DNA of 64,000 nucleotides, taken from contig JBGAIF010000001.1 in assembly GCA_044225795.1 (NCBI GenBank), positions 124,001 to 188,000 of the forward strand. The letters are read 5' to 3'. A model generated the notes under the pieces. That model saw only the letters and a program-made list of their open reading frames with translations. It searched no databases and had not been told where the DNA came from. Position numbers and translations under genes: made by a program. This DNA comes from Nemorincola sp044225795 (GTDB lineage Bacteria; Bacteroidota; Bacteroidia; Chitinophagales; Chitinophagaceae). The stretch's first letter is position 1. Each line of letters opens with the position of its first letter. Below are positions 1 through 9,269 of the stretch, one piece after another.

Positions 1-9
1 GTGGTAATC

Positions 10-1434
10 CTATTCTACCTTAGTGATCTTGATCATGTTAGTAGGCAGGTGCTCTACCACTGGCATGCTGCCTGTGCTTACCGCCACATCTCCCGATTTC
101 AGCAGGCCTTGCCTTTTCAGAAATCCTATCTGATCGGCAATGGTATTGTCAATTGTCTCCTCTCTATCAAAGTAGAATGCCTTGACACCCCAGCTAAGGC
201 TCAACTGGTTCACCAGCGTCTGTGTCTTTGTGAACACATACAGCGGCGACTCAGGACGGTAGCTGGACAGCATGAATCCGGTATATCCCGATTGCGTCAT
301 CCCTATCAGCGCATGGGCTTCTACATCTCTTGCCATCTCGCAGGCATTGTAGCAAAGAGCATCGCTGAGGAATGAAGGCGAGTGGGGCTTTGGCACGAGG
401 TTGCGGTGATATACGGTCTTTTGTTTTTCCACTTCATTGATGATGCTCACCATGGTACGGATCACCAGTTCGGGGTACTGCCCTGTCGCTGTTTCGCCGC
501 TCAACATCAGCGCGTCGGCGCCTTCCAGCACGGCATTGGCCACATCTGTTATCTCGCTACGGTTCGGGCGTGTACGGTCTATCATACTCTCCATCATCTG
601 CGTAGCAATGATCACCGGCTTGGCACGGTGGATACACTTGCTCACAATGTTCTTCTGGATCATAGGTATCTTCTCCAGGGGCAGTTCCACGCCCAGGTCA
701 CCACGCGCCACCATTACCGCATCAGACGCCAGTATGATCTCCCTGAGGTGGTGGAGCGCTTCCGGTTTTTCGATCTTTGATATGATCTTGGCACTGCTGT
801 TCTTTTGTTTTATCACATTGCGCAGCCCCATAACGTCCTCGGGCTTGCGCACAAACGACAGTGCAACCCAATCTATATTCTGGTCAATGATAAAATCAAG
901 GTCGGCGAGGTCTTTCTCCGAGAGAGAGGGTAAAGAGACCTTTGTATCGGGCAGGTTCACGCCTTTCTTTGAGGACAATATGCCCGGAGTAAGCACCTCT
1001 ACCTTAACGCGGTTGTCCTGCTCTATTTCTTTTACCAGCACTTCTATCTTGCCATCATCCAGCAATATCTTTTCCCCTATACGAACATCCGTATGAAAAT
1101 TAGGGTACGATATATATACCTTTTCTTTTGTGCCGATGCATTTCTCATTGGTAAAAAAGAAGGTATCACCCTTTTTCAGGTCAAGTGCATTGTCCTGTAT
1201 CTCACCTACACGGAGTTTTGGCCCCTGGAGGTCGGCAAGTATAGCTATATTGAATGGGAAGGTGGTATTGATCTTCCTCACATGCTGTATCACCTGCAGG
1301 TGTTGTTCATGTGTGCCGTGCGAGAAATTGAGCCGGAAAACATTCACACCTTCGTGGACAAGGGCCAGAAGTTTCTCATAGGTATTACAAGCCGGGCCTA
1401 CTGTGGCAATGATCTTAGTTTTGTGCAGTAACAT
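10..1434 (-). CDS. pyk: Pyruvate kinase
   Basis: Catalyses the last step of glycolysis in the cytosol, phosphoenolpyruvate + ADP to pyruvate + ATP. The protein opens with the family's KTKIIATVGPA strand and carries the KIEKP and ARGDLGVE active-site motifs near residues 220-245, followed by ATQMMESM and the GADALMLSGET segment near 280-315; the C-terminal regulatory-type domain is complete. Length (474 residues) is normal. I start at the ATG at 1434 because the open frame upstream (a GTG at 1467) adds eleven residues that do not belong to the fold. It is transcribed leftwards; a TAnnTTTG promoter element lies about 95 bases upstream, giving a moderately long leader. Identity is very secure; no oddities seen. 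Confidence 0.96.
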   Translation of the reverse strand: MLLHKTKIIATVGPACNTYEKLLALVHEGVNVFRLNFSHGTHEQHLQVIQHVRKINTTFPFNIAILADLQGPKLRVGEIQDNALDLKKGDTFFFTNEKCIGTKEKVYISYPNFHTDVRIGEKILLDDGKIEVLVKEIEQDNRVKVEVLTPGILSSKKGVNLPDTKVSLPSLSEKDLADLDFIIDQNIDWVALSFVRKPEDVMGLRNVIKQKNSSAKIISKIEKPEALHHLREIILASDAVMVARGDLGVELPLEKIPMIQKNIVSKCIHRAKPVIIATQMMESMIDRTRPNRSEITDVANAVLEGADALMLSGETATGQYPELVIRTMVSIINEVEKQKTVYHRNLVPKPHSPSFLSDALCYNACEMARDVEAHALIGMTQSGYTGFMLSSYRPESPLYVFTKTQTLVNQLSLSWGVKAFYFDREETIDNTIADQIGFLKRQGLLKSGDVAVSTGSMPVVEHLPTNMIKITKVE

Positions 1435-1529
1435 ATGTTTTGTCTTGAGCCATGCAAATCTCCGCACTTTTAGTAAAGCAGATACTATCCGTGTATTAAA
1501 TGATTGCTATGGAGTAGCTTATTGATAGA

Positions 1530-1537
1530 CAAAGATA
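1530..1537 (-). promoter_or_regulatory. Promoter -7 element upstream of pyk
   Basis: Reads TATCTTTG on the minus strand, an exact match to the Bacteroidota -7 consensus TAnnTTTG. It lies in the noncoding gap before pyk and after the cysteine desulfurase. No convincing -33 TTG was found, so the call rests on the -7 element and its position. Confidence 0.5.
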
Positions 1538-1586
1538 CTCATTTTAGGGCGCAGCTAAAATGAAGTGGCACAAAGCACTATAAATC

Positions 1587-2720
1587 TTATACGAGCTCTT
1601 TGAGCTTTTCCAGAACGGTATCTATCTCTTCTTTGGTATTATGATGAGAGAAGGAGAAGCGGATCGGCACCATGCCCGCTGCCTGACCATTATAGAGCGC
1701 ACCGATAACATGGCTTACCGAGTTAGCGCCACTGGTGCAGGCGCTGCCGCCACTCACACAAATACCGGCCATATCGAGGTTGAACAGCAGCATGTCTGAC
1801 TTCTCAGTCATTGGGAATGCCACATTGAGGACGGTATATAGACTATTTCCGAAAGTATCGCCATTGAATTTTACTGCCGGGAACAATTGCTGTAAACGCT
1901 CCGCCATATACAGCTTCAATCCCCTGATATATGCACTATCCTGTTCGTACCGCTGTGTCGCTATCTCCAACGCTTTTGCAAAACCTACAATACCATACAA
2001 ATTCTCGGTGCCCGCCCTCATGTTGCGTTCCTGAGCGCCGCCATTTATATACGGCTTTATAGACACGCTCTCATTGATATAAAGCATGCCTACCCCCTTG
2101 GGGCCGTGAAATTTATGTCCCGCGCCGTTTATGAAATGCACATAAGTATTCTTAAGGTCGAATGGATAATGCCCTACTGTCTGTACCGTATCGCTATGGA
2201 ATATGGCGTCATATTTTCTGCACAGCTCACCCACGGCTTTAATATCCATGAGGTTGCCTATCTCGTTATTGGCATGCATCAGCGTCACAAGCGTACGCTC
2301 CTTGCTGCCTTCCAGCAATTGCTCCAGGTGCGCTATATCTATGTGTCCTTTTTCTGTAAGGCTCACATAGCTTGCGGTGGCATGGCCAAAGTGCACCATG
2401 TGCTCCACTGTGTGCAGTGTAGCGTGATGCTCGATACGTGATGTGATGATATGTTTGCAGCCAAGGTCGCGTAGAGCAGCAGTTATAGCAGTATTTGTGC
2501 TTTCTGTGCCACCTGAAGTAAAGAATATCTCCCCGGGGGTTGCATTAAGGATACGCGCAACGCTCTTTCTTGCTGTTTCAATGGCCATCTTGGTTTCGCG
2601 GCCATAGGAATATATGGAAGAGGGATTGCCGAATTTCTCGGTAAGGAATGGCATCATGGCATCCAGTACTTCGGGAGCAAGAGCAGTAGTAGCTGCGTTA
2701 TCAAAATAAATGCGATTCAT
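1587..2720 (-). CDS. Cysteine desulfurase (NifS/IscS type)
   Basis: PLP enzyme that removes sulfur from cysteine for iron-sulfur cluster or tRNA thiolation pathways. Visible are the N-terminal YFDNAATT signature, TSGGTESTN near residue 68, the HSDTVQ segment, the PLP lysine in GAGHKFHGPKG (about K203) and the sulfur-accepting cysteine in GSACTSG (about C328). That cysteine context marks the class I (NifS/IscS) group rather than SufS. Length of 377 residues fits. I place the start at the ATG at 2720, directly before RIYFDNAATT; the longer open frame adds ten unlikely residues. It stands alone, with no iscU or other Isc genes beside it, so whether it serves clusters or tRNA cannot be decided here. 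Confidence 0.93.
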   Translation of the reverse strand: MNRIYFDNAATTALAPEVLDAMMPFLTEKFGNPSSIYSYGRETKMAIETARKSVARILNATPGEIFFTSGGTESTNTAITAALRDLGCKHIITSRIEHHATLHTVEHMVHFGHATASYVSLTEKGHIDIAHLEQLLEGSKERTLVTLMHANNEIGNLMDIKAVGELCRKYDAIFHSDTVQTVGHYPFDLKNTYVHFINGAGHKFHGPKGVGMLYINESVSIKPYINGGAQERNMRAGTENLYGIVGFAKALEIATQRYEQDSAYIRGLKLYMAERLQQLFPAVKFNGDTFGNSLYTVLNVAFPMTEKSDMLLFNLDMAGICVSGGSACTSGANSVSHVIGALYNGQAAGMVPIRFSFSHHNTKEEIDTVLEKLKELV

Positions 2721-2764
2721 TCTCAGATAATTGTATCCACGCCACGGCAAGAGCGCCGGGGCTG

Positions 2765-2772
2765 CAAAAATA
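2765..2772 (-). promoter_or_regulatory. Promoter -7 element upstream of cysteine desulfurase
   Basis: Reads TATTTTTG on the minus strand, matching TAnnTTTG, 45 bases upstream of the chosen start and between the secDF terminator and the gene. This placement separates the gene from secDF transcription. Confidence 0.45.
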
Positions 2773-2824
2773 ATTTAATTACCCGACTTATACACTGACC
2801 TATATATAGAGTAATGCTATACAA

Positions 2825-2860
2825 ATGAAAAAGCCCGCTCTGATGAGCGGGCTTTTTCAT
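2825..2860 (-). terminator. Terminator of secDF
   Basis: A perfect 16-base inverted repeat with a TGAT loop (arms 2825-2840 and 2845-2860) whose core is GCCCGCTC/GAGCGGGC flanked by A and T runs. It lies 14 bases after the secDF stop and forms a classical intrinsic terminator. Confidence 0.9.
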
Positions 2861-2873
2861 TATTTCAGGGCAA

Positions 2874-5800
2874 TTAAGCCATCTTTTTCAATTCTTCAAT
2901 GTGTGCGGCATCGTCTCTTTCTACGTTCAGCTTTCCGCTCTTATCCATATCTACAAGGATAGGCGCAGCTACGAATATTGAAGAGTAAGTACCTGTGAAC
3001 ACACCGATAAGCATCGCGAACGCGAATCCGCGGGTAGTTTCGCCACCGAATACGAACAGGATCAGCAATGTCAGGAACACCGTGAGCGATGTCATGATCG
3101 TACGGCTAAGCGTGTCGTTGATCGCGCGGTTGATCACGCTTACCTTATCCTCATTTGGCGACTTACGGAAGTATTCACGGATACGGTCGAATACGATAAC
3201 GGTATCGTTCATCGAGAAACCGATCACGGTCAGTACCGCAGCAATGAAGTGCTGGTCTATTTCAAGAGCGAAAGGAACCTTGCCACGGAAGAACGAGAAC
3301 ACAACCAGTGTCAGCGCAACGTCATGTATCAAAGAGAACAATGTTCCCAGTGAGTACTGCCATTTGCGGAAGCGGAGGAGGATATAAAGGAATATTGCCA
3401 GCAGGGAGATAACAGTTGCCTGTACCGCACCTTGCTTCAGGTCGTCAGATATGGTAGGAAGTACCGTCTGAGAGCTGAGTACATACTTGCTGTTGAAATT
3501 GTCCAGATCTACGTTCTCAGGTATCAGCTTCTCCTGCTTCAGACCTTCATAAAGTTTTTTCTGAACTTCTTTTTCCACACCCTGGCCCGGCTTGGTGATC
3601 AGGTAAGAGGTAGTGATGTTCAATTGGTTGTCAGTACCGATGGTCTTAACGATCGGGTGTTCACCGAAGTAGCTCTTCAGTTTCTCACGCACTTCTTCGC
3701 TTGTATGCTTGCTGTCAAACTTAACAGTGTAGCTACGGCCACCCTGGAATTCCACACCTTTGTCGAATCCAACCCAGTAAGTGCTGATACCCAACAGGAT
3801 CACGATAGAAGTGATCACATAAGTGTACTTCCTGAACTCAACGAACTTGAAGTGCGCCTTGCGGAAGATAGATTTTGAAAGGCCTGTGAAATATTTGAAG
3901 TGACGATCACGCTTAGTATATACGTCTGTAATAAGGCGTGACACCAGGATACCGCAGAACAGAGACAACAGGATACCGAGTATCTGTGTAGTAGCGAAAC
4001 CGCGTACCGGGCCAAGACCAAACACGAACAGGATGATCGCCGTTATCAATACGGTGATGTGGCCGTCAAGCACAGGCGCATAGGAACGCTTGTAGCCATC
4101 TACCACAGCCTGCGAGTAACTCTTACCCGCACTCAATTCTTCCTTGATACGTTCAAATATGATAACGTTCGTATCCACGGCCATACCCACGGTAAGCACA
4201 AGGCCCGCTATGCCGGCCATTGTCAGTGTGGCATGAAGTGCTGACAATACGCCTACTGTAAATATAAGGTTGAGGATTAGGGATATGTCTGCAATGATAC
4301 CACCTGTATTATAATAGATAAGCATCAGAACAAAGATCACAATGAACGAAAGTGCCAGTGAGTTCATGCCCTTGTTGATATTCTCGATACCCAATGTAGG
4401 ACCTACCACCTGCTCCTGAACGATGTGTGCCGGCGCCGGAAGCTTACCTGACTTCAGGATGTTGGCAAGGTCCTGCGCTTCTTCTGCGGTGAACGAACCG
4501 AATATCTCTGTACTACCTGCAGCTATCTCATTATCTACACGCGGGCAGGAATAAACGCGATCATCAAGAACTACCGCTACATAACGGCCAACGTTCTTTC
4601 CGGTCATATCCTTCCAGATGCGTGCACCCGTGATATCCATATCCATGTTCACATCAGGCTGCCCGTTCATCGGGTTGTAGTCAGCACGCGCCATAGTTAT
4701 GTGCTCGCCTTCCAACCTTGCGTTACCGCCAGGAGGAACCTTTAACGCATACAAAGCAAGACGTGCATTAGGGTCATGTGTCTTTTTGCCATCTTCAGCA
4801 CCGTATACGAAACGCGTATTGGATGGGAATTTGTTCTTCACAACGTCAAGAGCAAGGTACCTGTTCAGCTTGGCTGTATCTCTCTTGGCTACGAAACCAA
4901 CGATAGGGCTAGGGAAGAAACCATCCTGCTGAGTTGCGTTTGGTGCAACAACTGCCCAAAGCGGGTTCTTTTTTGCCGCATCGTCCTGCTTTGAATCAGC
5001 AGAATCCTTAGTGGCAGACTTGCCAGTGGATTTACCACCCGCGAGCATGTTATTCAGGTCGCCTTTGTCAGACGAATCTTTTTTAGCACCTGTGCTATCT
5101 GCTGCTGCTGTTGCGGCATTCTTAGAAGAATCGGTAGTTGCCGTTGTATCTTTTACTCCTGACAGGTAGTTGGCAAGCGCGTTGTTCGCGTCATTGATAA
5201 CCGGACCGATCTCCTGGTTTGAGTACGTTTCGAAGAACTGGAGTTTTGCAGTAGCCTGGAGGTAAGTACGGACACGCTCCGGGTTGTGTACACCCGCCAA
5301 TTCAACGGTGATGATACCCTTCTTTTCATCAAGGTTCACGTTAGGGTTGGCAACGCCGAACTTATCGATACGTGTCTTCAGTACGTTATAAGTACGCTTA
5401 ACGGCGTCTTTCGCTTCCGTATTGATCTTTGCCAGTACCTGCGCGTTCGTAGAATTCAGCGTGATCTCCCTTTCAGATGGCTTTGTAAACAGATAAGCCA
5501 TGTTCGCATTCGGATTATCTTTCTGATACATTTCTCCGAACAATGCAATGAAATCAGCGTCGCTGTTAGCTTTCGCGTTGTTAGCCTCATTGATGGCCTT
5601 GTTCATGGCAGCATCCTTTGGATTATTGGACATAGAACGAACGAGATCATCGAGGCTCACCTCAAGTGTAACGTTCATACCACCCTGGAGATCAAGGCCA
5701 AGACTCAACTCTTCTGCTTTCGCAGCCTGATAAGAATACTTCTTACCCGGCACGCTAAAGATCACCTCTCCCTGCATGCTATCGGTAAGCGCCTGGTAAT

Positions 5801-5984
5801 GAGTGTCGGTGAGCCTTTCCAGGGCAGCACCGGTTGCCGTAGGGTCGTCGGCCTTAGCTGCTCTTTCAGCAGTGGCGCGCATTTTCTTTTCTTCGTTACG
5901 AACAATGAATGTTAATGAAAGCTGGTATAGCGATATGAGTATTAGCGCCCCAGTAAAAAACTTCACCAAACCTTTTAGATGCAT
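2874..5984 (-). CDS. secDF: SecDF protein-export fusion
   Basis: Inner-membrane accessory of the Sec translocon that uses the proton gradient to help pull proteins through. SecD and SecF are fused in one 1036-residue chain, as is usual in Bacteroidota. Near residue 90 the SecD motif LGLDLQGGMNVTLEV is seen, then the P1 domain, then SecD membrane segments from about 540 with VDTNVIIFERIKEE. The SecF half begins near 700 with WVGFDKGVEFQGG and ends with SMNDTVIVFDRIREY in its own membrane part. Residues about 277-345 form a Ser/Lys/Asp/Ala-rich low-complexity insert within the periplasmic P1 region. It stands as a single-gene unit with its own promoter and terminator. Many exported proteins in this window would depend on it. 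Confidence 0.96.
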   Translation of the reverse strand: MHLKGLVKFFTGALILISLYQLSLTFIVRNEEKKMRATAERAAKADDPTATGAALERLTDTHYQALTDSMQGEVIFSVPGKKYSYQAAKAEELSLGLDLQGGMNVTLEVSLDDLVRSMSNNPKDAAMNKAINEANNAKANSDADFIALFGEMYQKDNPNANMAYLFTKPSEREITLNSTNAQVLAKINTEAKDAVKRTYNVLKTRIDKFGVANPNVNLDEKKGIITVELAGVHNPERVRTYLQATAKLQFFETYSNQEIGPVINDANNALANYLSGVKDTTATTDSSKNAATAAADSTGAKKDSSDKGDLNNMLAGGKSTGKSATKDSADSKQDDAAKKNPLWAVVAPNATQQDGFFPSPIVGFVAKRDTAKLNRYLALDVVKNKFPSNTRFVYGAEDGKKTHDPNARLALYALKVPPGGNARLEGEHITMARADYNPMNGQPDVNMDMDITGARIWKDMTGKNVGRYVAVVLDDRVYSCPRVDNEIAAGSTEIFGSFTAEEAQDLANILKSGKLPAPAHIVQEQVVGPTLGIENINKGMNSLALSFIVIFVLMLIYYNTGGIIADISLILNLIFTVGVLSALHATLTMAGIAGLVLTVGMAVDTNVIIFERIKEELSAGKSYSQAVVDGYKRSYAPVLDGHITVLITAIILFVFGLGPVRGFATTQILGILLSLFCGILVSRLITDVYTKRDRHFKYFTGLSKSIFRKAHFKFVEFRKYTYVITSIVILLGISTYWVGFDKGVEFQGGRSYTVKFDSKHTSEEVREKLKSYFGEHPIVKTIGTDNQLNITTSYLITKPGQGVEKEVQKKLYEGLKQEKLIPENVDLDNFNSKYVLSSQTVLPTISDDLKQGAVQATVISLLAIFLYILLRFRKWQYSLGTLFSLIHDVALTLVVFSFFRGKVPFALEIDQHFIAAVLTVIGFSMNDTVIVFDRIREYFRKSPNEDKVSVINRAINDTLSRTIMTSLTVFLTLLILFVFGGETTRGFAFAMLIGVFTGTYSSIFVAAPILVDMDKSGKLNVERDDAAHIEELKKMA

Positions 5985-6061
5985 AGGTTGTTGCTTAAAT
6001 TATCTTTACAATACAATAAAACGATACTCGCCAAACGAAAAAGCCGTTCGGACGAGGGGGG

Positions 6062-6069
6062 CAAAGATA
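6062..6069 (-). promoter_or_regulatory. Promoter -7 element of secDF
   Basis: Reads TATCTTTG on the minus strand (TAnnTTTG consensus), 78 bases upstream of the secDF start, within an AT-rich gap that separates secDF from the divergent type IX cargo gene. Confidence 0.55.
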
Positions 6070-6231
6070 GTATTTAATATAAAAAAATAAAGCCTTACCC
6101 CTACTTTAATAATATTTTTCCAATAAGATGAGATTAAAAAAAATGTTTTAACAATGTTAAATGAATAGCTTATTTTTACGGGAACTAATTCCTATCCGGC
6201 TCCTGGTGGGCGGGGATAAAATTTTTATATC

Positions 6232-7908
6232 ATGATGCGTAAAATTACTTTGTTGGTTTTGTTGTGTGTCGGCCTCCATTTTGCCGGACATGCCCAGGTC
6301 AGAGATTCTGTTAAGATATACTTACCTATGTTCATGGATACCACTTGCCCCGGAACACAGCTGACCTTCACTGCCATACAAAGCGAAGATACCTTTAGCT
6401 CTGTATCCTACCACTGGTATACCAACGGATTCCCTACAGGTGTATTGATCGATACTTTCAAAACCACTGCGCTCTCGGATGGCGACAGCGTTTATTGTGT
6501 GATATACTTTATCAACAGCTTCGGCTTACTGGACAGCTTTAGATCTAATGTCATATATATTCATCATTCAACAAGTATTCCACCTGCCGTATTTATTTCG
6601 CTTATATCCGGCAGTAATCCCGATTGTGCCGGCCACCCTTTGATGTTCCAGGCATTCCCCAAAAACGGAGGAACGGATCCTATGTATCAATGGAGGGTGA
6701 ACGGTGTTGACATTATCGGAGCAGACTCCGCTACTTTTGGCGGTATCTTCGGAGGTACAGACACGGTCTCGTGCCAGATGATATCCAATTCGCCGTGTTC
6801 GGCCCCATATAATGACACAGTGGTGTCCAATATCATACCTGTCATTCATATCCATTTGCTTGCCGGCATCAGTATTGTAGCCAGTAAGAACCCGATATGT
6901 GAAGGTGAGATAGACACCTTTACCGCTACTGTTACCGATCCTGGAGCCGGCTCCAGCATTGATTGGTTTGTGAACGGATCGCTGGTATCGGGAACAATAG
7001 GCAACATATTTATTACCTCCACCCTGCACAACGGAGACCTGGTAGAAGCTGTACTTAACGCACCCGATTCCTGCGAGCTCAGCCATACGGTATATTCCAA
7101 TATCATCACTATGACGGTCATCACCAATGCTATTACAGGCATCAATATCCTGATGACACACGGAGCAAACCCGGGATGTATTGACTCTCCTGTTACTTTT
7201 GTCGGCACCTATTCAAACTTTGGCACGGGCCCGAATATTGACTGGATATTGAATGGGGCTACTGTAGCCGTGGGCACTACTACCTACACATCAACCTACA
7301 AAAACGGAGACGTTGTTACCTTCAGGGTGAACTCTACCGACGGCGGTTGTTACACAAATGATACCCTTTTCTCCATTTCCAACCTTATGTTGAGAGACAG
7401 TACTCCGGCAGCTCCTTTACTATCCCTGATAGGCAATCAGCTTGTAAATAATATGGAGGGCAAGTACAGGTGGTACTTCAGTAAAACATATGCTTATAAC
7501 GGATTGCAGATCGGTGGTGCATCAGCTAAAACATATCACCCGTTATCTCCAATGGGCGGTACCGGCTACTACTATACCATCCTGGATACCGGAAACTGTC
7601 CGTCTCCGCCATCCAACATCATCTATATATCCCTGCTGAAAATAAAAAGCATGATGAACTCATCGGATGTGAACGTATACCCTAATCCTACCGCGGGCGT
7701 TCTGAACCTTGACTGGAACAACCGCAAGGTGAATGCCCGGATAGTTGTGTACAATGTGATCGGCCAGGAGCTGATGCAAAACGAAGTATCCAACAGTTCG
7801 CACCACGAGCTGGATATGGCCTCGCTGGCAGACGGTAACTACCTGGTAGTAGTGAAGGATAATGACGATGGTAGTATAACGACCTATAAGGTATACCTGC
7901 AGAAATAA
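6232..7908 (+). CDS. Type IX secretion cargo with Ig-like modules
   Basis: Predicted secreted or surface-anchored protein of 558 residues. It has an N-terminal signal peptide (hydrophobic LLVLLCVGLHFAGHAQ, cleavage probably after HAQ). Then come about four Ig/PKD-like modules of roughly 95 residues, each with a GxNPxC...P.F start, a central WxVNG/WYTNG strand and a GDSV/GDxVxC strand. The tail (about residue 475 to the end) is a type A Por sorting domain: YPNPTAGVLNL, then YNVIGQEL, then LADGNYLVVV and a basic end. This tail directs export across the outer membrane by the type IX system. Two ATGs lie in tandem (6232 and 6235), either could start it. Function of the Ig modules is unknown; adhesion or matrix binding is a guess. 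Confidence 0.85.
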   Translation: MMRKITLLVLLCVGLHFAGHAQVRDSVKIYLPMFMDTTCPGTQLTFTAIQSEDTFSSVSYHWYTNGFPTGVLIDTFKTTALSDGDSVYCVIYFINSFGLLDSFRSNVIYIHHSTSIPPAVFISLISGSNPDCAGHPLMFQAFPKNGGTDPMYQWRVNGVDIIGADSATFGGIFGGTDTVSCQMISNSPCSAPYNDTVVSNIIPVIHIHLLAGISIVASKNPICEGEIDTFTATVTDPGAGSSIDWFVNGSLVSGTIGNIFITSTLHNGDLVEAVLNAPDSCELSHTVYSNIITMTVITNAITGINILMTHGANPGCIDSPVTFVGTYSNFGTGPNIDWILNGATVAVGTTTYTSTYKNGDVVTFRVNSTDGGCYTNDTLFSISNLMLRDSTPAAPLLSLIGNQLVNNMEGKYRWYFSKTYAYNGLQIGGASAKTYHPLSPMGGTGYYYTILDTGNCPSPPSNIIYISLLKIKSMMNSSDVNVYPNPTAGVLNLDWNNRKVNARIVVYNVIGQELMQNEVSNSSHHELDMASLADGNYLVVVKDNDDGSITTYKVYLQK

Positions 7909-7915
7909 TGATACT

Positions 7916-7965
7916 TGATATTAAATGAAGATCCCCGGTATACCGGGGATCTTCATTTAATATCA
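7916..7965. terminator. Bidirectional terminator, 50-base perfect palindrome
   Basis: Arms 7916-7940 and 7941-7965 are exact reverse complements with no spacer; the GATCCCCGG/CCGGGGATC core is flanked by AT-rich ends. It lies between two convergent genes (stops at 7908 and 7988), so it can end transcription from both sides. Confidence 0.85.
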
Positions 7966-7987
7966 TTATAAGTTCCGTATAATACAG

Positions 7988-8341
7988 TCAGACACGAACA
8001 GGGACAAAGTTCACAATGTTGACCGGCTGGCACAACAGGGCGCCATTACGCACAAGCCAGGTATGAATATCGTCATGCACCATTTCATCTCCATTACTGG
8101 CGCCGGCAATAACGACAACATCAAATAACATTCCGTTGTAATCCTGTTGCAAAGCAATATGTGCATCGTCGAACAGCAGATAATAAATAAGAAACCTGTT
8201 CTTATTCACCTGGTCGAACGGGGAAACGGCAACGCAATCGATCAGTGTATTCTTACCCGCATCAAAGACATGACCGATAAGATGCTGGTATTCCCTGGAT
8301 ATCTTTTGTGCTTCAGAAAGTGTGTACGGAGCTTTGTTCAT
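7988..8341 (-). CDS. Hypothetical protein, 117 aa
   Basis: I do not recognise a family. The 117-residue chain has no signal peptide or membrane segment. It has a mixed alpha/beta look: a charged helix at the start (SEAQKISREYQHLIG), hydrophobic strands in the middle (FLIYYLLFDD, MLFDVVVIAG) and a strand-rich end. A small soluble cytosolic protein is likely. It is a single-gene unit facing the type IX cargo gene, sharing its palindromic terminator. It shows a normal start and composition, so it is probably a real gene. Confidence 0.6.
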   Translation of the reverse strand: MNKAPYTLSEAQKISREYQHLIGHVFDAGKNTLIDCVAVSPFDQVNKNRFLIYYLLFDDAHIALQQDYNGMLFDVVVIAGASNGDEMVHDDIHTWLVRNGALLCQPVNIVNFVPVRV

Positions 8342-8429
8342 TTAGCGGTATTTCCTATGGCAATTTATAGTTTGTCCGGATACTTTACAGTAAAGTTACG
8401 GGATAATAACATGCAAATAACTTTTTTCG

Positions 8430-9011
8430 TTATTCAAAATTTATGGCGTAAGACTCAGGCAAAGGATAGCCGAGTTCTTCCATTATCAGCTCCAGAGTAT
8501 GTTCTTCTTCGGGATGATATTTCCTGTCGAGATTCATACCGTTCATGCGTGCCCAGGCCTGCCACTTAATTGCGGCCAGCGGATTCTTAAAATCCTGTAG
8601 CATCTTGTAAATATTCAGGTTTGTCTGCCTTGCTATCAGCTTCACCAACAATACACCTTGTGTGACATTAAGATCTCTCACCTTATCCTCAAACTTCGTA
8701 CGCATCTCCTCTTCTTTTGCATTCACATATTCCTTACGCTCTTTCCTGCCGATGTCCTCATTCTGCAACTTTGTATTTACTTCTTTAAATAATGATGTGG
8801 CCGCATCGAGATAAGGAAGAATTGTCTTTACATAATACTTCATCTGGTTGTAGCGATAGCGTTCCGTATCGTTCTTGAAGCGCGCCGTTACCCTTACTTC
8901 ATTGAGTTGCACATTATATCCGGTATCTGCCGCAACGGGTATCTGTTGTTGTGCATATACAGTAGCCGAAAGAAAAAGGAATATTGTTGTAATAAAGAGT
9001 ATTGTTCTCAT
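8430..9011 (-). CDS. DUF4294 family periplasmic protein
   Basis: Small exported protein of a family confined mainly to Bacteroidota; its function is not known. A signal peptide opens the protein (MRTILFITTIFLFLSATVYAQ). The conserved body follows with YRYNQMKYYVKTILPYLDAA, a charged helical stretch (residues 70-120) and the VTQGVLLVKLIARQT segment, ending in YHPEEEHTLELIMEELGYPLP. I start at the ATG at 9011 because it places the signal peptide at the N-terminus; the longer frame to 9062 adds 17 hydrophilic residues before it. It is a single-gene unit. Confidence 0.75.
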   Translation of the reverse strand: MRTILFITTIFLFLSATVYAQQQIPVAADTGYNVQLNEVRVTARFKNDTERYRYNQMKYYVKTILPYLDAATSLFKEVNTKLQNEDIGRKERKEYVNAKEEEMRTKFEDKVRDLNVTQGVLLVKLIARQTNLNIYKMLQDFKNPLAAIKWQAWARMNGMNLDRKYHPEEEHTLELIMEELGYPLPESYAINFE

Positions 9012-9269
9012 GCCGATATGTATATCAATATGCGTACCAGATTTTTTCACGGTGCCGGACACCTTAATTTTTCACAACTTCTTATCAAAAAAGTAAAGCC
9101 CCAGCACGTGAATGCTGAAGCCTTACTTACACCTTATGAAAATATACCCGACATAAAGGTAGCATACTTTTCCATAGAAAAGTGTCATGGAAATTTAATT
9201 TTCGCCCGTGCAAATATAAGGTTATGTTAAAACCTGTTGCGACAAAAAAGATGAATTCAGGCAGATGAA

